Counted from the first letter of the stretch, positions 54,898 through 63,794 are shown. The stretch is DNA of 64,000 bases from JAGVJT01 sp964513205 (GCA_964513205.1 CAZELP010000003.1:78018-142017); one strand, 5' to 3'. Program-made: numbers and translations. The notes: a model not told the origin generated them from the letters alone.

Positions 54898-55545
54898 CTA
54901 TTTAGGACCACTCGGCACAGCATGCGGTAGATGCTTGTATAAATCTCGCGGGGTTGAAGTTGGATATCCATACCCCTTCTCTGCTAAACGCTTCACGTTT
55001 TCCAAATAACGCTCACCCCAAACACCAGGATCAAAATTTGTTACAACCACATTATAGCTCAAATTAATAACAGATTCGAAGGCTTTTCGTTGCGCAAGCT
55101 CATGCCCACCAAACGCAACTTGAACTTCAGTCTCTGTTGTAATGCTGTCTCCACCATCCTCGGATGAATGTTTAAAGCGCTCAACCAATAAGGCAATTAT
55201 TTTTTCAATGGTGCAATACAACTTCCACATCGAAAAACCAGCTAAATACATTTCTGTGGATTTGGAAGTACTAAAATGATTTCCAAAATCGAAAATGGGA
55301 TACACAAACTCATACTTGTCTTTCTGCCCTTCCAGTAAATCGGGCATGACAATTCGAGGCGTCTCATACGAAGGGAAAATAGGTGAAGTAATATAAAGAT
55401 GAAAATCAGCATAACGCCACCAAAGCTGATAAATAGCGTCCATATCAGCAGCCAACTCCCCTCCAGAAAGCTCTGGATTGGATAAACGCTCACGCTGAAG
55501 GCGCATCGCATCGACAATACTGATTGTTGGTTCTGACTCACTCAT
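54898..55545 (-). CDS. protein of unknown function, partner of the helicase-ankyrin gene
   Basis: 215 residues; I do not recognise it. No signal peptide and no membrane segment. The first 45 residues are helical and acidic. An aromatic part (QLWWRYADFHLYI) and a helix (MWKLYCTIEKIIALLVERF) come next. From about 140 there is a compact stretch, AFGGHELAQRKAFESVINL, then YNVVVTNFDPGVWGERYLENVKRL. It is cotranscribed with the large fusion gene (31-base gap) behind the promoter at 55692-55719, suggesting a joint function; which is open. Confidence 0.7.
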   Translation of the reverse strand: MSESEPTISIVDAMRLQRERLSNPELSGGELAADMDAIYQLWWRYADFHLYITSPIFPSYETPRIVMPDLLEGQKDKYEFVYPIFDFGNHFSTSKSTEMYLAGFSMWKLYCTIEKIIALLVERFKHSSEDGGDSITTETEVQVAFGGHELAQRKAFESVINLSYNVVVTNFDPGVWGERYLENVKRLAEKGYGYPTSTPRDLYKHLPHAVPSGPK

Positions 55546-55648
55546 AAGAACGCCTTATCTAAACACACTCTATTTTCATCTTAACCTAACGCGTTGCAAA
55601 ATCAAGCAACACGTCTCTAACTACCCAGTAGATCAAGACAAGATCGAT

Positions 55649-55668
55649 GATTAAAAGTTCTTTTAATC
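55649..55668. repeat. perfect palindrome in the leader of the two-gene module, possible operator
   Basis: A 9-base inverted repeat (GATTAAAAG and CTTTTAATC) around a 2-base centre, just downstream of the minus-strand promoter start site. A second, shorter inverted repeat (GTTGC...GCAAC) lies at 55593-55610. Either could bind a regulator or fold in the leader RNA. Confidence 0.45.
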
Positions 55669-55691
55669 GCATAACAATAAACATCATTTTG

Positions 55692-55719
55692 ATTGTATAT
55701 CAAACAAACATGCTGTCAA
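55692..55719 (-). promoter_or_regulatory. sigma-70 promoter of the 215-residue/helicase-ankyrin module
   Basis: On the minus strand: TTGACA (55719-55714), 16-base spacer, TACAAT (55697-55692). Both boxes are near consensus. The start would be near 55685, leaving a leader of about 140 bases before ATG 55545, which contains the palindromes. Confidence 0.7.
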
Positions 55720-55813
55720 TCGTCTTGAACTGACATCTAAGAGTTCAATCCGCATCTACAGCTTAATTTATGATAAAATCAGTTTGTCCTTTTTTTTGTG
55801 GTGTCAAATTATA

Positions 55814-56911
55814 ATGAATCATACCTCTCGCTTGCATCAGCCCAATCTTGATCACAACGATCTCGCTTACGCCTTTGGACAACCCATTGGCTCTGGTCAA
55901 TTTAAAACATTCTCAGCTGATTTTAGAGTAGACGAACAACTCGGATTTGACCTGACAGGAGAAGGTGAGCACTTATTTTTGCGTGTCGAAAAACAGAATT
56001 TAAATACAGAAGAGCTGATTAGACAGATTGCTCGCACACTGAATAAGCCCTCTAAACTCATTTCACACGCTGGCTTAAAAGACAAGCAAGCCATTACAAC
56101 TCAATGGCTATCGATTCATTGCCCTGGAGAGAACATTGAAATCGATGAAACAATTCGAGGAGACAATTGGCACATTCTTGAAAGCAAACGTCATCTCAAA
56201 AAACTCAAAATAGGTGGATTAGCCGCCAATCGATTTGAAATTATTTTACGCGAAATTAAAGAGCACCATGCAATTGAAACACAACTGCAGCGCATCCAAA
56301 AAGATGGCGTTCCTAATTATTTTGGCCCACAACGATTCGGACATCAAGGTCGAAATTTGATGGAAGCAAAAGCGGTCTTACTTGAAAACAAACGCATTAA
56401 AGATCGGTTCTTAAGAGGTATTTACTACTCCGCTGCGCGATCATTTTTGTTCAATCGAATCCTTTCTGCTCGTGTCATGCGAAAAGATTGGAATCAGGCC
56501 ATACCAGGAGACGTGATGCAACTCGCAGGCCGCCACAGCATCTTTACAATTGAAACACCAGATGACCTGATTATGCATCGCGTGAAAACACATGATATTT
56601 CACCCGCTTCTGTTCTCTATGGTAAAGGCCCTCAATTAATCGAAAAAGAAGCTCAAATTGTGGAATCGTCCATCTTAGAAGAGTTTCAGGAGTGGTGTCT
56701 CGGTTTAGAAAATCACGGTCTTGAAAAAGCGTACCGTGCGCATATTTTACCAGTCCCCGACTTATCGTGGGAATTTCAAAATGACAAAACGGAAAAAGAT
56801 GTGCTACGCCTATCTTTCGAGCTACCACCAGGCGCTTATGCCACCAGTGTTCTTCGAGAAACGCTCATGATTGCAGATCAATTTCAGCAAATAGCGAATT
56901 CTCGAGTTTAG
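55814..56911 (+). CDS. truD: tRNA pseudouridine(13) synthase
   Basis: 365 residues from ATG 55814; the frame upstream to 55784 is not typical of the family. The catalytic Asp90 is in HAGLKDKQAIT, and the TruD marks VPNYFGPQRFGHQGRN and the later PPGAYATSVLRE are clear. It makes pseudouridine at position 13 of certain tRNAs. No strong ribosome-binding site. It stands alone: E. coli has truD with ispF and surE, here the neighbours differ. Confidence 0.94.
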   Translation: MNHTSRLHQPNLDHNDLAYAFGQPIGSGQFKTFSADFRVDEQLGFDLTGEGEHLFLRVEKQNLNTEELIRQIARTLNKPSKLISHAGLKDKQAITTQWLSIHCPGENIEIDETIRGDNWHILESKRHLKKLKIGGLAANRFEIILREIKEHHAIETQLQRIQKDGVPNYFGPQRFGHQGRNLMEAKAVLLENKRIKDRFLRGIYYSAARSFLFNRILSARVMRKDWNQAIPGDVMQLAGRHSIFTIETPDDLIMHRVKTHDISPASVLYGKGPQLIEKEAQIVESSILEEFQEWCLGLENHGLEKAYRAHILPVPDLSWEFQNDKTEKDVLRLSFELPPGAYATSVLRETLMIADQFQQIANSRV

Positions 56912-56970
56912 TCATTCAGAAAACAACAAAGAGATATTCTCAAAAAAACCATGCATGATATAATGCACGC

Positions 56971-57121
56971 CTTAGCGGTCAATTATTTTTTGAACCGATA
57001 ATATCATACAGGGGCATCATTCCCTGTTGGCGTTGTGCTAAACCAACTGGTATTGGGAAGCCTGAACCAACATAACCACGCCCCACCTGAACCTCTGGGT
57101 TCAAAATATTTGACCGCTAAA
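56971..57121 (+). ncRNA. ssrS: 6S RNA
   Basis: The region folds as one long broken hairpin. The outer stem pairs TAGCGGTCAA (56973-56982) with TTGACCGCTA (57110-57119). Inside, GAACC pairs with GGGTTC, and the left arm GAACCGATAATATCATAC resembles GAGCCGATATTTCATACC of E. coli 6S RNA. A large open bubble and the GGGAAGCCT-type apical part also fit. A -10 box TATAAT (56959-56964) lies 7 bases before the likely 5' end. 6S RNA binds sigma-70 RNA polymerase and damps transcription in stationary phase. The usual partner ygfA is not next to it. Confidence 0.82.
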
Positions 57122-57129
57122 CACCTTTA

Positions 57130-57618
57130 TTAATCACGTTCCTCAATTGAATGAATGACAATTGTTTCAACAGGAACATCGCTGTGACCATTCTTTTGGC
57201 CAGTTTTGACTTTTGCAATGGCATCAACTACATCCATGCCCTCGGTCACTTCACCAAAAACGCAATAACCGTACTGATGATCGCCCGCATAATTTAAAAA
57301 ATCATTGTCCACTAGATTAATAAAAAACTGGGCCGTTGCCGAATGTGGGCTTGATGTACGCGCCATCGAGATGGTTCCTCGCTTATTTGGCTTGGCCACC
57401 TTCGCTTCATTTTGAATGGGGGATTGTGTTGCTTTTGTTTCCATATCCGCAGTCAATCCGCCTCCCTGGATCATGAACTTATCGATCACTCGATGGAAAA
57501 TTGTGTCATTATAAAATCCTTCTCGGACATAATTTAAAAAATTACCAGCAGTAATTGGGGCCACATCTTCATGCAATTGAAGATGTATATCGCCTTTAGA
57601 TGTTTGAATTACGATCAT
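57130..57618 (-). CDS. ppiB: peptidyl-prolyl cis-trans isomerase B (cyclophilin)
   Basis: 162 residues, cytoplasmic (no signal peptide). The cyclophilin core is seen: FHRVIDKFMIQGGG (catalytic Arg), then MARTSSPHSATAQFFINLVDN and GYCVFGEVTEGMDVV. Follows the phosphomannomutase gene by 11 bases on the same strand. Its 3' end lies 8 bases from the 6S RNA end, tail to tail. Confidence 0.95.
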   Translation of the reverse strand: MIVIQTSKGDIHLQLHEDVAPITAGNFLNYVREGFYNDTIFHRVIDKFMIQGGGLTADMETKATQSPIQNEAKVAKPNKRGTISMARTSSPHSATAQFFINLVDNDFLNYAGDHQYGYCVFGEVTEGMDVVDAIAKVKTGQKNGHSDVPVETIVIHSIEERD

Positions 57619-57629
57619 TATTTACTCCT

Positions 57630-59027
57630 CTAAAAAGGTATTTCTAACGCCTCATCAATCGCATGCATTTGTGCTTTAAATAAGGCCTGGATTTCACTTA
57701 ATTTGTCGGCATTTTGTGCTTCAAAACGCGCAACAAGACAAGGGGTTGTGTTGGAGGCTCGAATCAATCCCCATCCATCATTGAATTCGACTCTGACACC
57801 ATCAATGTCAATCAATTGTGCCTCTGGAAAGGAGGCTTCTGTACTAAAACGCTTCATAAAAGAAAATTTCTTTTCTTCAAAAATAGGAATTTTAATCTCA
57901 GGTGTATTCACACTATCGGGAACAAGCGCGCATTGCTCACTGACAGACAGAGCTGAAGCACTCAATACTTCAAGCAAACGACACGCACTGTATAAAGCAT
58001 CATCGAATCCATACCAACGATCTTTAAAGAACAAATGGCCACTCATTTCACCAGCAAGCACAGCACCCGATTCTCGCATAATACCTTTTACAATTGAATG
58101 TCCTGTCGGGCACATTTTAGGAATACCACCCGCCTCAAGAATAACGTCTTTTAAGTGACTTGAACATTTGACATCATACACAATGGTTGCATTTGGATTG
58201 TTTTTTAAAACGTGCTTGGCGTAAATCATCATCAGTCTGTCTGGCCAGATGACCTCACCGCGATTGGTCACCACACCTAATCGATCGGCATCTCCATCGA
58301 ATCCCATGCCGAGATCCGCTTGATGCGAAGCAACAGCCTCTTTCAATGCAATTAAATTCTCTTCAACAGTGGGGTCCGGGTGATGATTGGGAAAACGCCC
58401 ATCAACTTCACAAAACAACTCAATCACTTCACAATTCAAACGACGCAACACTTCTGGAACAATTTGTCCGCCGATGCCATTTCCACAATCCACAACGACT
58501 TTAAACGGACGCTTGAGGGTAATACCATTGACGACTCTTTCAATATACTCATCAATGACATTCAAATAACTCGCTTGTCCAACGCCTTCGGAGAACTGTG
58601 CGGCATATAAAAGTTCATGGAGTAACGCAATATCAGCATCAACTAACGTTTTTCCTGCGAGTACAATTTTAATTCCATTATAATTTGCAGGATTGTGACT
58701 ACCGGTTACCATAAGTCCACTGTCAACGCCTGTCTCACAAGTGGCATAGTACATGACCGGAGTTGGAACAGCACCCAAATCGATGACATCAATGCCACTG
58801 TCCAAAACTCCTTGTTTCAGTGCCATAGCAAGACTAGCACTGCTTAATCGACCATCACGAGCCAGTAAAACAGAGGTTCTTTTTAAAGCTTTTAGGCGAT
58901 AAGCAATTGCTTTTCCTATACTATAAAATGCATCCTCATCAAGCTGCATCCCCACAATGCCTCGAATGTCGTACGCGCGAAAGACACTTTTATCGACGTG
59001 CCGAATTTGATATTTTTTCATACCCAT
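57630..59027 (-). CDS. phosphomannomutase/phosphoglucomutase (AlgC family)
   Basis: 465 residues, full length. The phosphoserine is Ser110 in VTGSHNPANYNG; the metal-binding loop is GFDGDADRLGVV; the sugar-binding loop is GEMSGHLFFKDRWYG; the phosphate-binding loop RASNTTPCLVAR is near the end. Supplies mannose-1-phosphate or glucose-1-phosphate for surface glycans, which suits the cluster at 1508-12349. The ATG follows GGAG; an alternative ATG is two codons later. Sits between dut and ppiB, in the conserved dut-algC order. Confidence 0.93.
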   Translation of the reverse strand: MGMKKYQIRHVDKSVFRAYDIRGIVGMQLDEDAFYSIGKAIAYRLKALKRTSVLLARDGRLSSASLAMALKQGVLDSGIDVIDLGAVPTPVMYYATCETGVDSGLMVTGSHNPANYNGIKIVLAGKTLVDADIALLHELLYAAQFSEGVGQASYLNVIDEYIERVVNGITLKRPFKVVVDCGNGIGGQIVPEVLRRLNCEVIELFCEVDGRFPNHHPDPTVEENLIALKEAVASHQADLGMGFDGDADRLGVVTNRGEVIWPDRLMMIYAKHVLKNNPNATIVYDVKCSSHLKDVILEAGGIPKMCPTGHSIVKGIMRESGAVLAGEMSGHLFFKDRWYGFDDALYSACRLLEVLSASALSVSEQCALVPDSVNTPEIKIPIFEEKKFSFMKRFSTEASFPEAQLIDIDGVRVEFNDGWGLIRASNTTPCLVARFEAQNADKLSEIQALFKAQMHAIDEALEIPF

Positions 59028-59029
59028 GT

Positions 59030-59488
59030 TTATTGTCTCCCTGAACTGCCAAATCCACCCTCACCCCGGGTCGTTTCTTCAAAATCTGAAACAATCTGAA
59101 ATTGAGGTTGAACCACAGGCACAAAAACCAGTTGCGCAATACGATCGCCAGGATAAGCGGTAAAATGCTCCTGACCACGATTCCAACAAGAAATTTTTAA
59201 TTCACCCTGATAGTCTGAATCAATTAATCCAACTAAATTACCGAGCACAATACCTTGCTTATGTCCAAGTCCTGAGCGAGGCAATATCACAGCAGCAAGA
59301 GATGGATCACCAATGTAAATGGCCAATCCTGTTGGTAAAAGAACCGTTTCTTGCGGCGCAATCTGCAAAGGCTCTTGCAAGGCAACACGCAAATCTAAAC
59401 CAGCCGAACCTGGTGTGGCGTAAGCCGGAAAATCAATGGTTTTGCCGATTCGCTCATCCAGTACTTTAATTTGTATTTTGGGTGACAT
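59030..59488 (-). CDS. dut: dUTP diphosphatase
   Basis: 152 residues, homotrimer type. The five Dut motifs are visible: TPGSAGLDL (motif 1), PRSGLGHKQGIVL (motif 2), GLIDSDYQGELKI (motif 3), PGDRIAQLV (motif 4) and RGEGGFGSSG (motif 5). Keeps uracil out of DNA and supplies dUMP for thymidylate. Overlaps the coaBC end by 23 bases, the order seen in many gammaproteobacteria. Confidence 0.97.
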   Translation of the reverse strand: MSPKIQIKVLDERIGKTIDFPAYATPGSAGLDLRVALQEPLQIAPQETVLLPTGLAIYIGDPSLAAVILPRSGLGHKQGIVLGNLVGLIDSDYQGELKISCWNRGQEHFTAYPGDRIAQLVFVPVVQPQFQIVSDFEETTRGEGGFGSSGRQ

Positions 59489-60704
59489 GTTCTTGTTCCA
59501 TTTTCAGGAGATTAAACTGGGCATTTTGCAGGCTTGTTGCAATAATTGCAATTAAATTCGCTGCGATTTTATCTTTGCTTGCTAACGGCAAATCGATTTT
59601 AGAATCAGGAGTTAAAACAGTTACCGCATTTTCATCAACACCAAATCCAATGCCCTCTCCTACTTGATTCGCAATGATCATATCCAATTTTTTTCGTTTT
59701 AATTTTTCTTGTGCATGCGTCAAAACATGCTCCGTTTCTGCAGCGAATCCTACAACGAAATCAGCTTTTTGAGTTTTTACAACATCGGCGACAATATCTG
59801 GATTTAAAACGAACTCAAAAGTCACAGCCGATTGTCCCGTCTTCTTTAGTTTTTGAGATGCAGAAACTTGGGGACGATAATCAGAAACAGCAGCAGCAGC
59901 AATAAAAATACTACCCGGATTCAACTCTAAAGCTTGCATAACTGCATCACGCATATCTTCTGCTGATTCGACAGATATAAAAGACACACCAACCGGTGGT
60001 TGAAGAGAAGTAGGACCTGAAATCAATGTCACGACAGCTCCTGCAGACAAGGCCGCTTTCGCAAGCGCATACCCCATCTTACCTGAGCTATAATTACTCA
60101 GATACCTCACCGGATCCAAACGCTCTCGGGTTGGACCCGCGGTGATAATGAGGGATTTATTAAGACGTATCTTAGGAGACATCGCTTCAGCAACCACGGT
60201 TATAATCTCATCCACTTCAGCCATACGCCCTAATCCCGTCTCGCCACACGCCTGTTCCCCCTCTTTGGGACCGATGAAACGTAAACCGCGATGTGTTAAG
60301 GATGCCACATTTTGTACTGTCGCGGGATGGTGCCACATGCTGCGATTCATGCTCGGACAAATGAACATCGGTCCCTCAAAGACTAACGCTAATGTCGTCA
60401 ATAAATCATCTGCCAAACCATGTGCCAATTTTGCAAGGCAATTTGCTGTTGCGGGTGCAATCACAAAACAATCAGCCCAACGAGCAAATTCAATATGTCC
60501 CATCGCATGTTCAGCATCGGCATCACAAACATCTATTCGAACAGGATATCCGCTCAATGCTTGCAGTGTCAGACGAGTTACAAATGCTTCGGCTGACTTT
60601 GTCATGACCACTCGAACATCAAAACCCAAAGCACGCCATGCCCGAATTAAAGGAGGCGTTTTGAACGCAGCAACACTGCCGGTCACTCCCAATAAAATTT
60701 TCAT
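59466..60704 (-). CDS. coaBC: bifunctional phosphopantothenoylcysteine decarboxylase/synthetase
   Basis: Two steps of coenzyme A synthesis. 412 residues. CoaC half (about 1-185): flavin site and catalytic His in MGHIEFARWAD, the PSMNRSMW motif, and the Cys in the EQACGETGLGRM flap. CoaB half (about 190-395): ITAGPTRERLDPVRYLSNYSSGKMG for nucleotide binding and the KLKK loop. Starts the coaBC-dut-algC-ppiB run. Confidence 0.96.
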   Translation of the reverse strand: MKILLGVTGSVAAFKTPPLIRAWRALGFDVRVVMTKSAEAFVTRLTLQALSGYPVRIDVCDADAEHAMGHIEFARWADCFVIAPATANCLAKLAHGLADDLLTTLALVFEGPMFICPSMNRSMWHHPATVQNVASLTHRGLRFIGPKEGEQACGETGLGRMAEVDEIITVVAEAMSPKIRLNKSLIITAGPTRERLDPVRYLSNYSSGKMGYALAKAALSAGAVVTLISGPTSLQPPVGVSFISVESAEDMRDAVMQALELNPGSIFIAAAAVSDYRPQVSASQKLKKTGQSAVTFEFVLNPDIVADVVKTQKADFVVGFAAETEHVLTHAQEKLKRKKLDMIIANQVGEGIGFGVDENAVTVLTPDSKIDLPLASKDKIAANLIAIIATSLQNAQFNLLKMEQEHVTQNTN

Positions 60705-60761
60705 CTTGACTCGTCATCAATCAATAGAGTGCATTGTGTTAGATAGTATATCATGAATCCG

Positions 60762-61892
60762 TTAATCTAGTGTTTGTCGATAACGCTTTGAGGCAATATA
60801 CAACGCCAATAGGGTGAAAATGAGTATGGGCACAACCTCAGACCAAACCTCTGTAAAATGAGAACCCTTGAGCAGAATGCCACGCACAATCAATAAAAAA
60901 TGCGTGAGAGGCAGACAGTTACCAATCCATTGAGCCCATTCAGGCATTCCATGAAAAGGGAACATAAAACCAGACAATAAAATAGACGGTAAGAAGAAAA
61001 ACATTCCGCCCTGAACTGCTTGCAGCTGATTGGAAGCCAATGTCGAAAATGTCAGCCCAACAGCAAGATTTGCGGCAATAAAAGGAAGACATAAAATCAA
61101 TAATAGCAAGATACTCCCTTCCATTGGAACATGAAATATAGAGGCCGCACAAGCCAAAATCAACAACACCTGGACATACCCAACCACAATATAAGGCACC
61201 AACTTACCAATCATCACCTCGATGGGCTGAAGCGGAGTGGCCAATAAATTCTCCATGGTGCCGCGCTCATACTCACGGGTGATTGCAAGAGCGGTAATCA
61301 AAACGAGGGTCATGGTCAACACCACTCCCAGTAATCCAGGTACAATATTTAAAGCAGTAATGGCCAAGGGGTTATATTTAGCCAAGACCAACGGAGTGTA
61401 CACCGGCGGCACATCTTGAAGATAAGCCAAAGCACCCACCGCCTCTTGTTTAAAAACAAAATCAGGCAACGAACTAAAGACAGACATTGCACGCGTTGCC
61501 GATGCCGGATCGGTCGCATCAACTTCTAGTAACAACTGAGGGCGATTACCTCGAACCAAATCATATGAAAATCGAGGAGGAATATTGACAACAAACTGCA
61601 CTTTGGAGCGTCTTAATAAATCACGAGCCTTTTCTTCTGACATGGGAGGTGCAACAAAATGGAAATAAGTCGATTGCTCGAGACTTGTCAAAATACGCCT
61701 GGTGAAAACACTCTCATCTTGACTGACAATCGCAGCAGGAAGATGCTGAGGATTGAGATTAATGGCAAATCCAAATAAGATGAGCTGCATCAAAGGAATT
61801 CCAACCATCATTCCAAGAGTCGCTTTGTCTCGTCGCATTTGAATAAATTCTTTAAACATCAACGCCAATATACGAGCGTAACGGTCACTCAA
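60762..61892 (-). CDS. ABC-2 type exporter permease (YbhR/YhhJ-like)
   Basis: 376 residues: one N-terminal membrane helix, a large periplasmic loop (about 45-170), then five membrane helices. The IREYERGTMENLLATPLQPIEVMIGK stretch near 210-235 is the coupling region typical of the ABC2 family. Overlaps the ATPase gene by 4 bases. Only one permease is present, whereas E. coli ybhGFSR has two, so it may act as a homodimer. Substrate unknown; small drugs are typical. Confidence 0.88.
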   Translation of the reverse strand: MSDRYARILALMFKEFIQMRRDKATLGMMVGIPLMQLILFGFAINLNPQHLPAAIVSQDESVFTRRILTSLEQSTYFHFVAPPMSEEKARDLLRRSKVQFVVNIPPRFSYDLVRGNRPQLLLEVDATDPASATRAMSVFSSLPDFVFKQEAVGALAYLQDVPPVYTPLVLAKYNPLAITALNIVPGLLGVVLTMTLVLITALAITREYERGTMENLLATPLQPIEVMIGKLVPYIVVGYVQVLLILACAASIFHVPMEGSILLLLILCLPFIAANLAVGLTFSTLASNQLQAVQGGMFFFLPSILLSGFMFPFHGMPEWAQWIGNCLPLTHFLLIVRGILLKGSHFTEVWSEVVPILIFTLLALYIASKRYRQTLD

Positions 61893-62818
61893 CTCAAACC
61901 TCCTTGAGTTTGTTCCTTCACCAGTGCGATAAAAGCATCTTCTAATGTGGGTGTCACTTGCCTACATGTGATCGGTTCATTGCCAATAAAATCAAACAAA
62001 TGAGCCGCGATTTTATTTTGTATCAAACCGCATATTCGAATGCGTTGATCCAATAAAGTAGCCTGCTGGATATCAGGTAACATCTTAATTTTTTGCAATA
62101 AACTCATCGAAACATTTCCCTGCATTTCAAACACTTCTATTTGACTTGCTTGAATCACATCTTCTACAGTCCCAGTTACCAACAATTTTGAATTGGCCAA
62201 ATAGGCTAAACGGGTACAATATAATGCCTCTTCCATATAATGCGTTGAAACAAAAGTGGTAATACCTCGCTGACTGAGTGTATGGATGGTATCCCAAAAT
62301 AATCGCCGAGCAAGCGGATCAACCCCTGATGTCGGTTCATCTAAAAGCAATAAATCAGGATCATGAAGAAGACAAGCGCTCAGAGCAACACGCTGTTTCC
62401 ACCCACCGGATAACTCGCCAGTCAATTGTTTACGTCGAGAATCCAAGCCCATCTCGAATAAAAGCTCTTCTACACGTTTTTTTGGATTTGAAATTTGGTA
62501 CACTTTCGCGACAAAATTCAAGTTTTCTTCAACACTCAAGTCTTCATAAAAACTAAATTTTTGTGTCATATAACCAACATGTCGTTTGATTTTCAGAGAG
62601 TCTTTTAATACATCAAAACCGAGACAAGAGCCTTCTCCTGCATCAGGTGTCAAGAGACCACAAAGCATGCGAATGGTCGTCGTTTTTCCACTTCCATTGG
62701 GTCCAAGAAAAGCAAAAATCTCACCTCGATTAATTTGTATCGCAAACTGATCAACCGCAAGTCGCTCACCAAATCGTTTGCTTAAACCTTTTACATTGAT
62801 GACAAAATTATTGGACAT
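61889..62818 (-). CDS. ABC exporter ATPase (YbhF-like, single domain)
   Basis: 309 residues. Walker A GPNGSGKTT (about 39-47), Q-loop in YMTQKFSFYEDLSV, signature LSGGWKQR, Walker B LLLLDEPTSGVDP and switch His in STHYMEEAL. A C-terminal regulatory part follows from about 220. The E. coli YbhF has two such domains, this one has one. Overlaps the HlyD gene by 11 bases and the permease gene by 4. Confidence 0.92.
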   Translation of the reverse strand: MSNNFVINVKGLSKRFGERLAVDQFAIQINRGEIFAFLGPNGSGKTTTIRMLCGLLTPDAGEGSCLGFDVLKDSLKIKRHVGYMTQKFSFYEDLSVEENLNFVAKVYQISNPKKRVEELLFEMGLDSRRKQLTGELSGGWKQRVALSACLLHDPDLLLLDEPTSGVDPLARRLFWDTIHTLSQRGITTFVSTHYMEEALYCTRLAYLANSKLLVTGTVEDVIQASQIEVFEMQGNVSMSLLQKIKMLPDIQQATLLDQRIRICGLIQNKIAAHLFDFIGNEPITCRQVTPTLEDAFIALVKEQTQGGLS

Positions 62819-63794
62819 CCTCGATTCTCACAATGTTAACCGGTTGCCCTGGTTTGAACAAAACAGGATTTTCAATTTTAGCTTTAATACGAAAAACGAT
62901 TTTATCGCTATTCTCACGACTGTAAACCAAAGGGGGGATATATTCTGCTTCACTAGAAATATAGACAATTTTGGCTTTATTCAAAACACTACAACCTTCG
63001 CAGTTAAAAAAAATGGATTGATTCATTTTCATTTGCGGCAATATTTTAGCCGGGACAAAAAACTCTATTCGAATTTGATTCAAAGGAAGCAATGCGGCAA
63101 TAGGTCGACCTGCTGGAACAAATTCCCCTTCCTGATAGTAGGTGTCAAAAATAAAACCGTCAGCGGGTGCGGTTAGAGTTTTTTGATTCAGCTTCCATGC
63201 GCCAATTTCCCAAGCATAATTTGCCTCTTCGATTCGCGCACTTTGCGCTTTTATCGCATCAGGCCGAGCACCCAATTGAGCAAATGCCAAATTTGCAAGT
63301 GCTTCAGCTTTTGCCGCTTCAAGTCTTTTTACATCACTACGCACTTCATCCAGATGATCGAGATCAACTGCTTGTTTTTGATACAATTCGGAATATCGTT
63401 TTAAACGAAGATTAGCCAGACTTAAATTTACCTCGGCAATTCGGACCTGATTTTCTAAAGCATCTATTTCAGGCGCGCGTCTCGGTTTCTCTAAATCGGC
63501 TCGAATGTGCTCCGCCTCTTGTTTAACTGACATCAGACGTTTTTCTTCAAGTGCTTCAGGAATGGGGTCAATTTGAAATAATATTTCATTCCGATGAACA
63601 GATTGCCCTCTCGCCACATGTTTTTTCACTAGCTTCCCTTCGAAAGGAGAAGCCAAATAAAGATTCTCGCCTTCAACATATCCCTGAAATAAAATGGAAG
63701 GTGTATGAAAAAAAATATAATAAAATAACATCAGAAAAAAAAGCGTCAGAACAACGAAAAATGGCCGTTTATGTTCAAGGAGAAGTGCCTTCAT
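62808..63794 (-). CDS. HlyD-family membrane-fusion protein (YbhG-like)
   Basis: 328 residues: one membrane helix (about 12-30), a first half-lipoyl segment (ASPFEGKLVKKHVARGQSV), a long coiled-coil hairpin (about 80-190), then the second lipoyl half (LTAPADGFIFDTYYQEGEFVPAGRPI) and a beta barrel. Links the ABC pump to an outer-membrane channel. First of three overlapping genes HlyD-ATPase-permease. Confidence 0.92.
   Translation of the reverse strand: MKALLLEHKRPFFVVLTLFFLMLFYYIFFHTPSILFQGYVEGENLYLASPFEGKLVKKHVARGQSVHRNEILFQIDPIPEALEEKRLMSVKQEAEHIRADLEKPRRAPEIDALENQVRIAEVNLSLANLRLKRYSELYQKQAVDLDHLDEVRSDVKRLEAAKAEALANLAFAQLGARPDAIKAQSARIEEANYAWEIGAWKLNQKTLTAPADGFIFDTYYQEGEFVPAGRPIAALLPLNQIRIEFFVPAKILPQMKMNQSIFFNCEGCSVLNKAKIVYISSEAEYIPPLVYSRENSDKIVFRIKAKIENPVLFKPGQPVNIVRIEDVQ

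Noticed and set aside
56971..57121. A riboswitch or attenuator instead of 6S RNA
   Set aside because: The element is a closed hairpin with its own promoter, is not upstream of any plus-strand gene, and has no terminator/antiterminator pair; the internal sequence resembles 6S RNA.
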